From assembly GCF_021440515.1 (NCBI RefSeq), contig NZ_JAKCMV010000029.1, forward strand, positions 1 through 64,000: a stretch of 64,000 nucleotides of DNA, in the 5' to 3' direction. The notes under the pieces are model-generated. The model had not been told where the DNA came from and made no database searches. It worked only from the letters and a program-made list of their open reading frames with translations. The position numbers were made by a program, and so were the translations under genes. Source of the DNA: Enterobacter asburiae. GTDB taxonomy: Bacteria; Pseudomonadota; Gammaproteobacteria; Enterobacterales; Enterobacteriaceae. Positions within the stretch are counted from its first letter, which is position 1; each line of letters begins with the position of its first letter. Of this stretch, positions 49,479 through 58,387 are shown in pieces.

Positions 49479-49508
49479 AGTGAACGGCATAGTGTGATGC
49501 CGCTCACT
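49479..49508. promoter_or_regulatory. Inverted repeat upstream of the efflux operon
   Basis: AGTGAACGGCAT-agtgtg-ATGCCGCTCACT, 12-bp arms with one mismatch, 20 nt before the adaptor gene start. Candidate operator for an unlinked regulator; a transcript hairpin is the alternative. Confidence 0.6.
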
Positions 49509-49527
49509 GACAGGACCGTTGCTGAAC

Positions 49528-50622
49528 ATGGCTGAAGATCAAAACCCGCCTGCTGACGAGCAGGAACAAAACAATAACGAGCGTAAACGCCCGGGCAAAA
49601 AACCGCTCATCATCCTCGGTGTCGTGGTGGTGGTGATGGTTATTGTGGCGCTGGTGTGGTGGTTCTTGACCCGCAATGAAGAGACCACCGACGACGCCTT
49701 CACCGATGGCGATGTAGTGACGATAGCCCCTAAAGCGGCGGGTTACGTCACCGAGCTTAAAGTGCGCGATAACCAGCGGGTGAAGAAGGGCGACCTGCTG
49801 GTGGTGATCGATCCGCGAGATAACACCGCCCAGCGCGATCAGGCCCAGGCACAGCTTGGGCTGGCGATTGCGCAGCTCCATCAGGCGCAGGCGCAGCTGG
49901 CGCTCTCGAAGGTGCAGTATCCCGCCCAGCGCGACGAAGCCAAAGCCCAGGTGCTGAAAGCGCAGGCGGACATGGCGAACGCGCAGGCCGAGTACCGCCG
50001 CCAGCGCGGCGTCGATCCGCGCGCCACTACCCAACAGAACATTGACTCCGCCAACGCCCAGCTGCGAAGCGCGCAGGCCGGGCTGGCAAGCGCGCAGGCG
50101 CAGCTCGAAGTGGCGGAGCAGGTTCAGCTGCAAATCCGCCAGCAGGAAACGAACGTGGAAGCGCGTGAACGACAGGTCGATCAGGCCAAAGCGCAGCTGG
50201 AAACGGCAAACCTTAATCTCTCCTATACCGAAGTTCGCGCCCCGTTTGACGGCTTTGTCACTAAGCGTAACGTCCAGACGGGCACGCTGGTGCAGGCAGG
50301 CACCGCGCTGTTCTCGCTGGTCTCGCCCAACATCTGGGTGGTTGCCAACTTCAAAGAGTCGCAGCTTGAGCGCATGAAGCCCGGCAATAAAGTCACGGTA
50401 TCGGTCGATGCCTGGCCGGACATGGAGCTGGAAGGCCACATCGACAGCATCCAGCAGGGCAGCGGCTCGCGCTTCTCCGCGTTCCCGTCGGAAAACGCCA
50501 CCGGTAACTTCGTGAAAATCGTGCAGCGCGTGCCGGTGAAGATTGTCATCGACAAAGGGCTGGATCCGAACAAACCGCTGCCGCTGGGGCTGTCGGTTGA
50601 ACCGAAGGTCACGCTGGAATGA
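49528..50622 (+). CDS. EmrA/HlyD-family periplasmic adaptor of a tripartite efflux pump
   Basis: 364 residues from the ATG at 49528; TTG or CTG codons 3 and 2 codons upstream are alternatives because AGGA lies close to them. A cytosolic acidic/basic N-terminus, one transmembrane helix (about 28-48, IILGVVVVVMVIVALVWW), then lipoyl half (APKAAGYVTELKVRDNQRVKKGD), long Gln/Ala-rich coiled-coil hairpin (about 100-225), second lipoyl half and beta barrel. It should bridge the downstream MFS pump and the outer-membrane channel. Its stop overlaps the pump start (ATGA). Confidence 0.93.
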   Translation: MAEDQNPPADEQEQNNNERKRPGKKPLIILGVVVVVMVIVALVWWFLTRNEETTDDAFTDGDVVTIAPKAAGYVTELKVRDNQRVKKGDLLVVIDPRDNTAQRDQAQAQLGLAIAQLHQAQAQLALSKVQYPAQRDEAKAQVLKAQADMANAQAEYRRQRGVDPRATTQQNIDSANAQLRSAQAGLASAQAQLEVAEQVQLQIRQQETNVEARERQVDQAKAQLETANLNLSYTEVRAPFDGFVTKRNVQTGTLVQAGTALFSLVSPNIWVVANFKESQLERMKPGNKVTVSVDAWPDMELEGHIDSIQQGSGSRFSAFPSENATGNFVKIVQRVPVKIVIDKGLDPNKPLPLGLSVEPKVTLE

Positions 50623-52190
50623 CGGATCACAGCCAGGATAACTGGAAACCGGCCAGCAACCCGTGGGCGGTGGCGATTGTGGTGACGCTGGCAGTGTTCA
50701 TGGAGATCCTCGACACCACCATCGTCAACGTCGCGCTGCCGCACGTGGCCGGGTCGCTCTCGGCCAGCTATGACGAATCCACCTGGGTGTTAACCAGCTA
50801 CCTGGTGGCAAACGGCATCGTGCTGCCAATTTCGGCCTTTCTGAGCCGGCTGTTTGGCCGCAAGCAGTTCTTCCTGATCTGCATCGTGATGTTCACCATC
50901 TGTTCGTTCCTGTGCGGCATCGCCACCGAGCTGTGGCAGATCATCTTGTTCCGCATCATGCAGGGCTTCTTCGGCGGCGGTTTGCAGCCGACGCAGCAGT
51001 CGGTGCTGCTCGACTACTTTAAGCCGGAGGATCGGGGCAAAGCCTTTGGCCTGTCGTCGATCGCGATTATCGTTGCCCCCGTGCTGGGGCCGACGCTTGG
51101 CGGGTGGATCACCGATAACTACTCCTGGCGCTGGGTGTTCTTTATCAACATTCCGGTGGGGATCGTGACGGTGCTGGCGATTTACCAGCTGCTGGAAGAT
51201 CCGCCGTGGGAGAGCAAATCGAAAGAGAAACTCTCGGTCGACTGGACCGGGATCGGCCTGATCGCGCTGGGGCTGGGCTGCCTTCAGGTGATGCTCGACC
51301 GGGGCGAAGACGAAGACTGGTTTAATTCGAACTTTACCCGCACCTTCGCGGTGTTAACGCTGATCGGCATTATCGGCGCGATTTACTGGCTGCTGTACGC
51401 CAAAAAACCGGTGGTCGATCTGCACTGCATGAAGGACCGAAACTTTGCGGTTTCCAGCCTGCTGATGGCGGGGATGGCAATGATCCTGTACGGCAGCTCG
51501 GTGGTGATCCCGCAGCTGGCGCAGCAGGATTTAGGCTATACCGCGACCTGGTCCGGGATGGTGCTCTCGCCCGGCGCGGTGCTAATTGTCCTGACCATCC
51601 CGCTGGTGCTAAAGCTGATGCCGGTGGTGCAGACGCGCTGGATCATCGCCTTTGGCTTTACCTGTCTGGCGGTGTCGTTCTTCTGGTCCCGCAACCTGAC
51701 GCCGGATATCGATTTTGAAACCCTGGTGCTGTTCCGCAGCGCGCAGTCGATTGGCCTCGGGTTCCTGTTTGTGCCGCTCACCACCATCGCTTTTATTTCG
51801 ATCCCGCGAAGGCTGAATGCCGATGCGGCGGCGCTGTTCACCATGTTCCGAAACGTGGCGGGATCGATTGGGATTTCGCTCTCGACGGCGGCCATTACCG
51901 AGCGATCGCAGGCGCACAGCGCACATCTGGCCTATCACGCCACGCCGTTTAACGAGCAGTTCCAGCAGGCGATACGCGAAAGCGCTCAGGCTATCCAGAA
52001 CTTCACCACGCAGGTGGGCGATCCCACCGGCATTGCCACCGGGCGTATGTACCAGACCATGATCGAGCAGTCGCGTTTTCTGGCCTACATCGACGTCTTC
52101 ACCCTGTTGAGCGCGGTGGCCTTTTTACTGATCCCGTTTTGTTTGTTGCTCTCGCCGGTTAAGAGCGAGGGGAGTGCAGGAGCACACTGA
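50619..52190 (+). CDS. DHA2-family (EmrB-type) MFS drug efflux transporter
   Basis: 523 residues with 14 predicted transmembrane helices, the DHA2 layout. Motif D1 LDTTIVNVALPHV (about 29-41), motif C/PTQQS region RIMQGFFGGGLQPTQQS and GPTLGGWITD (about 163-172) are present. Proton-driven export of hydrophobic drugs or bile-acid-like compounds is expected; the actual substrate is not shown. It overlaps the outer-membrane gene by one base (TGATG). Confidence 0.94.
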   Translation: MTDHSQDNWKPASNPWAVAIVVTLAVFMEILDTTIVNVALPHVAGSLSASYDESTWVLTSYLVANGIVLPISAFLSRLFGRKQFFLICIVMFTICSFLCGIATELWQIILFRIMQGFFGGGLQPTQQSVLLDYFKPEDRGKAFGLSSIAIIVAPVLGPTLGGWITDNYSWRWVFFINIPVGIVTVLAIYQLLEDPPWESKSKEKLSVDWTGIGLIALGLGCLQVMLDRGEDEDWFNSNFTRTFAVLTLIGIIGAIYWLLYAKKPVVDLHCMKDRNFAVSSLLMAGMAMILYGSSVVIPQLAQQDLGYTATWSGMVLSPGAVLIVLTIPLVLKLMPVVQTRWIIAFGFTCLAVSFFWSRNLTPDIDFETLVLFRSAQSIGLGFLFVPLTTIAFISIPRRLNADAAALFTMFRNVAGSIGISLSTAAITERSQAHSAHLAYHATPFNEQFQQAIRESAQAIQNFTTQVGDPTGIATGRMYQTMIEQSRFLAYIDVFTLLSAVAFLLIPFCLLLSPVKSEGSAGAH

Positions 52191-53713
52191 TGATACACAG
52201 ACGTTTACACCCTCTGATGATAATGATGCTGCTGGTGGGCTGCGCCGTGGGGCCGGATTACCAGCAGCCTGCGCCGCAAACGCCCACCCAGTGGAACGAT
52301 AAAGGCGATAGCGCGGTGAAATCGCAAACCATCTCCGCCGCCACTAACCCGCGCTGGTGGAAAACCTTCGGCTCCCCGCAGCTCGACAGCCTGGTAGAGC
52401 GCGCCATCGCCGGGAACTTATCCCTGCAACAAACGGTGCTGCGCATCGCCGGGGCGCGTGAACAGATCAACCAGGCGGGCGGGGCGTTTTTCCCGTCGGT
52501 GAATGGAAACGTGCAGGCCACGCGCCAGCAGCTTGGGCTGGAAGGGGAGCTGAAATCCCACGGCGTGTATGACCAGCTCGATAACGTCGACCCGGAACTT
52601 AAAGGGGCGTTAGGGCCATTGACGCAGCCGATCAATCTGTATCAGGGCAGCTTTGATGCCCAGTGGGAGCTCGACCTGTGGGGCAAGGTGCGCCGTCAGG
52701 TGGAGGCCGCCGAAGCCCAGCAGCGAGCGGCCATCGAGCAGCGCAACGACGCGCTGGTGTCCCTTGAGGCCGAAGTGGCGCGCGCGTGGCTCCAGCTGCG
52801 CGGTGCCCAGAGCATTATTGCTACCCTGAATACCCAGATTGAGAGCGCGCAGCAGACGCTGGAGCTGACGCAAAGCCGCCAGCGCGGCGGGCTTTCGCCG
52901 CAGCTCGACGTCGAAAACGCGCGCGCCCAGCTGGGTAATCTTGAAGCGCAGCTGCCGCAGTATCAGGCGCAGGAGAGACAGGCGATGAACGGGCTGGCGA
53001 TCCTGCTCGGCAAACCGCCGGGCGCGCTGGACGCCGAGCTGCAATCCGCGCAGCCAATGCCCGCGCTGCCGGATATCGTGCAGACGGGGATCCCGTCCAC
53101 CCTGGCGCGCCGCCGTCCTGACGTGCGTGAAGCGGAGGCGAATCTCCACGCCGCGACGGCGCAGATCGGTGTGTCGGTGGCGCAGCTGTTCCCGAGCGTT
53201 ACCCTGTCCGGCCAGTTCGGCCTGCGCAACAGCGAAACCAACTGGCTGACCGACTGGAGCAGCCACTTCTACAGCTTTGGCCCGCAGGTCTCTATTCCCA
53301 TCTTCCAGGGCGGTCGGCTGGTGTCAAGCGTGAAGGTGGCGCGCGCGCAGCAGGGGGCGGCGGTGCTGGACTACCGTCAGACCGTGCTGACCGCGCTCGG
53401 GGATGTGGAAAATGCGCTGGTGAGCTATCGCACCGATCAGCAGCGTGAAGCGGGTCTGGCGAAGACCATCGACGCGCTGCAAAACGCCTTCGACCTGGCG
53501 AGCGACAGCTATCGGCAGGGGATCGCGACCTTTATCGACGTGCTGGACGCCCAGCGGCAGCTGGCGCAGGCCCAGCAGCAGCGCGCTCAGGCGCAGGTGC
53601 AGAGCGCAATCGACCTTGTGGCGCTCTACAAGGCGCTTGGCGGCGGCTGGGAGCCGTATCAGCAGGTGCAGCTTCCGGATTACAGCGTCTTTGGCGACGC
53701 CCCGCGTGGATAA
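52190..53713 (+). CDS. NodT/TolC-family outer-membrane efflux lipoprotein
   Basis: 507 residues. Lipobox LLVGC with the acylated Cys18, then two OEP repeats (about 70-280 and 285-490) that build the alpha-barrel and beta-barrel of the trimeric channel. Family-typical segments include GPDYQQPAPQTP, LARRRPDVREAEANLHAATAQIGVSVAQLFP (cited by start) and VSIPIFQGGRL. Completes an adaptor-pump-channel operon with tight overlaps. Related to the MdtP/CusC group; no specific name assigned. Confidence 0.94.
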   Translation: MIHRRLHPLMIMMLLVGCAVGPDYQQPAPQTPTQWNDKGDSAVKSQTISAATNPRWWKTFGSPQLDSLVERAIAGNLSLQQTVLRIAGAREQINQAGGAFFPSVNGNVQATRQQLGLEGELKSHGVYDQLDNVDPELKGALGPLTQPINLYQGSFDAQWELDLWGKVRRQVEAAEAQQRAAIEQRNDALVSLEAEVARAWLQLRGAQSIIATLNTQIESAQQTLELTQSRQRGGLSPQLDVENARAQLGNLEAQLPQYQAQERQAMNGLAILLGKPPGALDAELQSAQPMPALPDIVQTGIPSTLARRRPDVREAEANLHAATAQIGVSVAQLFPSVTLSGQFGLRNSETNWLTDWSSHFYSFGPQVSIPIFQGGRLVSSVKVARAQQGAAVLDYRQTVLTALGDVENALVSYRTDQQREAGLAKTIDALQNAFDLASDSYRQGIATFIDVLDAQRQLAQAQQQRAQAQVQSAIDLVALYKALGGGWEPYQQVQLPDYSVFGDAPRG

Positions 53714-53819
53714 CATTCAGAGGATTGGGCAAGAAACGGACAGGAACGCCACATTCGCGATAGCTATGGGGCGGGTATAACTGTCGGGTACCCATCTCAC
53801 GACATGCGAGGAAAGTGTT

Positions 53820-54857
53820 ATGCGTTATCAAAAACTGGGCAATACCGGTCTGTTTGTTTCTGAACTGTGCCTCGGCACCATGACCTTTGGCGGCGAAGGC
53901 GGCATGTGGGGCAAAATTGGTCAGCTGCGACAGAGCGAATCCGAGCAGCTGGTGGGCCGCGCGCTGGATGCCGGGATCAACTTTATCGATACGGCAGACG
54001 TTTACTCGGAAGGGCGCTCGGAAGAGATCCTGGGGCAGGCGCTGAAAAATCTGAAGGTGCCGCGCGAAAACGTCGTCGTGGCCACCAAAGTGTTCGGCGA
54101 AACCGGCACCGCCGGGGTGAACTCACGCGGCAGCTCGCGCTATCACATCGTCAGCAGCGTGAAGGAGAGCCTGCGCCGTTTGCAGCTCGACCATATCGAT
54201 CTCTATCAGCTCCACGGGTTCGATCCCGCCACGCCGATTGAAGAAACGCTGTACGCGCTGGATAACCTGGTGCAGCACGGCCACGTGCGCTATATCGGCG
54301 TGTCGAACTGGGCGGCCTGGCAAATCATGAAGGCGCTGGGCATGTCCGAGCGGCTCGGGCTGGCGCGTTTTGCCTCGTTACAGGCTTACTACACCATCGC
54401 CGGGCGCGATCTGGAGCGCGAGCTGGTGCCGATGATGCAGAGCGAAGGCGTCGGCCTGATGGTCTGGAGCCCGCTGGCGGGCGGCCTGCTCAGCGGAAAA
54501 TATGGCCGCGACGGGCAGGGCGAGGCGGGCAGCCGCCGTCTGGAATTTGACTTCCCGCCGGTAGAAAAAGAGCGCGCGTTCGACTGCGTGGACGTGATGC
54601 GCACGATAGCCGAGAGCAAAGGCGCGTCGGTGGCGCAGATCGCGCTGACGTGGCTGCTGCATCAAAAAGCGGTGACCAGCGTGATCATCGGCGCTAAGCG
54701 CGTGGATCAGCTGGACGACAACATCGCCGCCACCGGTATTCGCCTGAGCGAGGATGAGCTTAAACGGCTGGACGCGGTCAGCGCGCTGCCGCGTGAATAT
54801 CCGGGCTGGATGCTGGAACGTCAGGGCGAATACCGCCGCAATCAGCTCGCACAGTAA
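53820..54857 (+). CDS. Aldo/keto reductase
   Basis: 345 residues, (beta/alpha)8-barrel NADPH-dependent oxidoreductase. The catalytic tetrad is visible: Asp and Tyr in IDTADVYSEG (about 57-66), Lys in VATKVFGE (about 90) and His in YQLHGFDP (about 129). The C-terminal cofactor segment IIGAKRVDQLDDNIAA is conserved. Resembles the YajO/YghZ-type group; substrate unknown. AGGAAAG ribosome site; a 106-nt gap separates it from the efflux operon, so it may have its own promoter. Confidence 0.9.
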   Translation: MRYQKLGNTGLFVSELCLGTMTFGGEGGMWGKIGQLRQSESEQLVGRALDAGINFIDTADVYSEGRSEEILGQALKNLKVPRENVVVATKVFGETGTAGVNSRGSSRYHIVSSVKESLRRLQLDHIDLYQLHGFDPATPIEETLYALDNLVQHGHVRYIGVSNWAAWQIMKALGMSERLGLARFASLQAYYTIAGRDLERELVPMMQSEGVGLMVWSPLAGGLLSGKYGRDGQGEAGSRRLEFDFPPVEKERAFDCVDVMRTIAESKGASVAQIALTWLLHQKAVTSVIIGAKRVDQLDDNIAATGIRLSEDELKRLDAVSALPREYPGWMLERQGEYRRNQLAQ

Positions 54858-54948
54858 TACCCTCTCTTCCCCCGGTAACGATCCGCTTACCGGGGCGACC
54901 TCCTATGGTCATTAATTCAACCCATCTCACAAAAACAGATCCTTTCCT

Positions 54949-54977
54949 TTGATTGAATTTTCAACTTCGCCTATATG
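54949..54977 (+). promoter_or_regulatory. Predicted promoter of the beta-glucoside operon
   Basis: -35 TTGATT (54949-54954), 17-nt spacer, -10 TATATG (54972-54977). The -10 overlaps the first regulator palindrome. Based on consensus and position only. Confidence 0.6.
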
Positions 54978-55007
54978 ACTAGTCATGAAATTTAAATGAC
55001 TAGTCAT
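54975..55007. promoter_or_regulatory. Twin operators, probably of the interrupted GntR regulator
   Basis: The perfect 12-bp palindrome ATGACTAGTCAT occurs twice, at 54975-54986 and 54996-55007, 21 bp apart (two helical turns). They cover the -10 and the start of the transcript, ending 7 nt before the ribosome site GGGAGAGG. The arrangement fits repression by a GntR/HutC dimer encoded at the end of the same operon. Confidence 0.8.
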
Positions 55008-55020
55008 ATAGGGAGAGGCC

Positions 55021-56397
55021 ATGAAGCAACAACTGCCAGCCAACTTTTTATGGGGAAACTCCGTTTCCAGTATGCAGACTGAAGGCGCGTGGAACGAGGG
55101 CGGAAAAGGGATGTCGGTGTACGACATTCGCGAAGCCGGAGAACATGCCTCAGACTGGAAAGTGGCCACCGACTCGTATCACCGCTACCGGGAAGACTTT
55201 GATTTAATGCAGGATCTGGGCATGAACTGCTACCGCTTTCAGATCTCCTGGAGCCGCGTTTGCCCGCTGGGCGACGGCGAATTCAACGAAGAGGGCATCG
55301 CCTTCTACGACCGCTTTATCGACGACCTGATTGCCCGCGGCATCGAGCCGATGGTCTGCCTCTACCACTTCGACATGCCGCTGGCGCTGGCGCAGGAGTA
55401 CAACGGCTTTAACGATCGCCGGGTGATGGACGCCTTTATCCGCTACGGCAAAAAGATGATCGACCGCTTCGGCGATCGCGTGAAGTACTGGTTAACCTTC
55501 AACGAGCAGAACATCTTCCACATGCCGGAGGCGTTTCGCATCTCCGGCTACATGAAAGGGGAGAAGACCCTGCGCGAGCTGTATGAGCTTCAGCACCATT
55601 CGATGGTGGCGCATATGGCCCTGACGGAATACCTGCACCAGACCAAACCGGGCCAGCTGATGGGCGGGATGCTGGCGCACCAGCTTATCTATCCTGCCAC
55701 CTGCAAGCCGCGGGATATCTTCTGCGCCCAGCAGTACGACGAGTTCCTCAATCAGAACCTGCTGCGCGTCTTCGCCGGACAGGGCTACAGCCCGGCGGTG
55801 ATGGCGGTGGTGGAGCAGGAGGGCTTCGGCGATATCTACCGTCCGGAAGATTTAGCCCTGCTGGCGCGCACCAAAAATGACTATATGGCGTTTAGCTATT
55901 ACGCCAGTAAAACGCTGGACAGCGATGCGATCCCGGACGGGACGCCGGTGAACTATTACCTGCTGCACGGTGAGAAAAACAACCCGCACCTGAAGGCCAC
56001 CGAGTGGAACTGGCAGATCGACCCGCTCGGTTTTCGCACCATCATCACCCGCTATTACAACGACTGGCGTCTGCCGGTCTTCCCGATTGAAAACGGTATC
56101 GGGGTGATCGAATCCTGGGACGGGGTCAACCCGATTGAGGACACCTACCGCATCGACTATCACCGCGCGCATATCGAGGCCATGAAGGCGGCGATGTTCG
56201 AAGACGGGGCAGAGGTGATCGGCTATCTCGGCTGGGGGCTTATCGACATTCTTAGCTCCCAGGGTGATATGCGTAAACGCTACGGCGTGGTGTACGTGAA
56301 CCGTGAAAACCACGATCTGCGTGACCTGAAGCGCGTGCCGAAAAAGAGCTATGCGTGGTTGAAACAGGTAATCCATACCAACGGACGCGAGATGTAA
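55021..56397 (+). CDS. GH1 6-phospho-beta-glucosidase
   Basis: 458 residues, family GH1. It hydrolyses phosphorylated beta-glucosides (cellobiose-6-P, arbutin-6-P or similar) delivered by a PTS. Acid/base Glu162 is in LTFNEQN and nucleophile Glu357 in FPIENGIG; the N-terminal signature FLWGNSVSSMQTEGAW (10-25) is conserved. Phosphate-binding Lys/Tyr typical of 6-P enzymes are probably in the LKRVPKKSYAW region. Followed by an EIIC gene 50 nt later. BglA, AscB and ChbF-type names are all possible, so no symbol is given. Confidence 0.92.
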   Translation: MKQQLPANFLWGNSVSSMQTEGAWNEGGKGMSVYDIREAGEHASDWKVATDSYHRYREDFDLMQDLGMNCYRFQISWSRVCPLGDGEFNEEGIAFYDRFIDDLIARGIEPMVCLYHFDMPLALAQEYNGFNDRRVMDAFIRYGKKMIDRFGDRVKYWLTFNEQNIFHMPEAFRISGYMKGEKTLRELYELQHHSMVAHMALTEYLHQTKPGQLMGGMLAHQLIYPATCKPRDIFCAQQYDEFLNQNLLRVFAGQGYSPAVMAVVEQEGFGDIYRPEDLALLARTKNDYMAFSYYASKTLDSDAIPDGTPVNYYLLHGEKNNPHLKATEWNWQIDPLGFRTIITRYYNDWRLPVFPIENGIGVIESWDGVNPIEDTYRIDYHRAHIEAMKAAMFEDGAEVIGYLGWGLIDILSSQGDMRKRYGVVYVNRENHDLRDLKRVPKKSYAWLKQVIHTNGREM

Positions 56398-56447
56398 GTT
56401 GTACGCTGCCGGGCCGTTTTTGTGACTGATGAATGGGAATATCCGCT

Positions 56448-57770
56448 ATGTCTGAAGCAAAAATTACACCGAATATGCAGTCCTTAGTTGACCGATTTGT
56501 TGATTTTTCAGCGCGCCTGGCAAACCAGGTACACCTGCGCTCGCTGCGTGACGCCTTCGCCACGGTGATGCCCATCTTTATCCTCGCCGGATTAGCGGTG
56601 CTGGTGAACAACGTGGTGTTTCCGTGGATTTTTCACGGCGACACGCTGGCGCAGTTCAAGGTCTGGGGCGAGGCGATCGTCAACGGCACGCTGAATATCG
56701 CCGCGCTGCTGCTGGCCCCGATGATCGCCTGGTCGCTGGCGCGCAACAAAGAGTTCGACAACCCGGTTTCGGCAGTGGTCATCGCCGTCAGCAGCTTCAT
56801 TATTATGATGCCGATGCGCCTGCAACTTACCCCCGTCGGCAGTGATACCACGGTGAACGTGACGCAGGTGCTGACCTTCACCAACATCGGCTCGACCGGG
56901 ATTTTCGCGGGCGTGCTGATTGGCCTGCTCTCGACGGAAATTTTTATCGCTATCTCGCGCCTGAAGGTGCTGAAAATCTCGCTGGGGGAAAACGTGCCCC
57001 CGGCGGTGAGTCAGTCCTTCACCGCGCTGATACCGACCATCCTCACGCTTTCGCTTTTCGCCGTGCTGGCGGCGGTGCTCTCTGTCGTGCTGCACACGGA
57101 TCTGATCCATCTCATTACGACCTTTATTCAGCAACCGCTGCGGCTGATAAACACCAGCCTGCCGGGGACAATCTTTATTTATAGCTTCGGGAATTTCCTG
57201 TTTACGCTGGGGATCCACCAGTCGGTGGTGAACAGCGTGGTGCTGGAACCTTTCCTGCTGATCAACACCAATGAGAACATGCTTGCCTTTGCCAACGGTC
57301 AGCCGATCCCGCATATCATCAACAATATCTTTGTCCCGACCTTCGGCATGGTGGGCGGCACGGGCAGCACCATTTCGCTGCTTATCGCCATCTTTATCTT
57401 CTCCCGGCAGCAGTCGGCGAAGCAGGTGGCGCGGCTCTCGCTGGCGCCCGGTTTATTCAATATCAACGAGCCGGTGATTTTTGGCCTGCCGATTGTTTTC
57501 AACCTGCCGCTGATGATCCCGTTTGTCCTGCTGCCCGCGATCGGTATTTACTTTGCCTGGCTCTGTACTACGCTCGGATTAATGTCGCGCTGCGTGGTGA
57601 TGATCCCGTGGACGACGCCGCCCATTCTCAGCGCCTGGCTCGCCACCGCCGGGGACTGGCGGGCGGTGGTGGTGCAGTTGGCAATCATCATATTTGGTGT
57701 ATTCTTCTACCTGCCTTTCCTCAAGATTGCCGAGCGAGTGGCCTTGAGAAATAGCGGGACAGAACATTAA
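56448..57770 (+). CDS. PTS lactose/cellobiose-family EIIC permease
   Basis: 440 residues from the ATG at 56448; an in-frame ATG at 56433 lacks a ribosome site. About ten transmembrane helices and the family signatures SFTALIPTI and FNINEPVIFGLPIV (sugar/phosphoryl-transfer loop) are present. It is the membrane transport subunit of the ChbC/CelB type. No EIIA or EIIB gene is adjacent, so it must borrow these from another system. Likely substrate: cellobiose or an aryl-beta-glucoside. Confidence 0.92.
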   Translation: MSEAKITPNMQSLVDRFVDFSARLANQVHLRSLRDAFATVMPIFILAGLAVLVNNVVFPWIFHGDTLAQFKVWGEAIVNGTLNIAALLLAPMIAWSLARNKEFDNPVSAVVIAVSSFIIMMPMRLQLTPVGSDTTVNVTQVLTFTNIGSTGIFAGVLIGLLSTEIFIAISRLKVLKISLGENVPPAVSQSFTALIPTILTLSLFAVLAAVLSVVLHTDLIHLITTFIQQPLRLINTSLPGTIFIYSFGNFLFTLGIHQSVVNSVVLEPFLLINTNENMLAFANGQPIPHIINNIFVPTFGMVGGTGSTISLLIAIFIFSRQQSAKQVARLSLAPGLFNINEPVIFGLPIVFNLPLMIPFVLLPAIGIYFAWLCTTLGLMSRCVVMIPWTTPPILSAWLATAGDWRAVVVQLAIIIFGVFFYLPFLKIAERVALRNSGTEH

Positions 57771-58354
57771 CGAAAGGACAGGACGATGGCGGCGAAGTAC
57801 ATCACCATAGCGCGTGAAATTAAGAAACGCATTATCAGCCAGCAGTATGCCGCCAATGAACCGCTGCCGGACCAGTTTGCGCTGGCGGCGGAGTTCAATT
57901 CCAGCCGCATGACCATCCAGCAGGCGATGCGCCAGCTGATTGTCGAAGGGCTGGTCTACACCCGCCAGGGGCAGGGAACCTTTATTCGCAAAAACTTCCT
58001 GCAACTTTCCCAGTGGGATCTGTCCGGCAGCGACTACTTCGGCGCCACCAAAACCTGGGAACATATGGGAACCGTGAGCAGCCAGGTGGTCCATTTCGAA
58101 CTGCGTTTTCCGACTGAAAAAGAGCAGGCGTCGCTGATGATTAACAGCGATGCGCCGGTGTATGACTTTATCCGCCTGCGGCTGCTCAACGGAGAACCTA
58201 TGTCGCTGGATTCCACCGTCATGCCGCTCAATCTGGTGCCCGGCCTCAATAAAAGCCATCTCGCCAGCTCGGTGTTTCGCTACGTGCAGGAGACGCTGGG
58301 GCTAAAAATTATGGGTTCGTACCGCGTCGTGCGCGCGCTAAAACCGAACGCGCT

Positions 58355-58358
58355 GGAT
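58355..58358 (+). repeat. Target-site duplication, left copy (GGAT)
   Basis: GGAT directly before the left end of the IS. The matching copy is at 59580-59583. Four bases fits IS407-group members of the IS3 family. Confidence 0.9.
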
Positions 58359-58387
58359 TGACCTGCCCCCACGATTAGATACAACAC

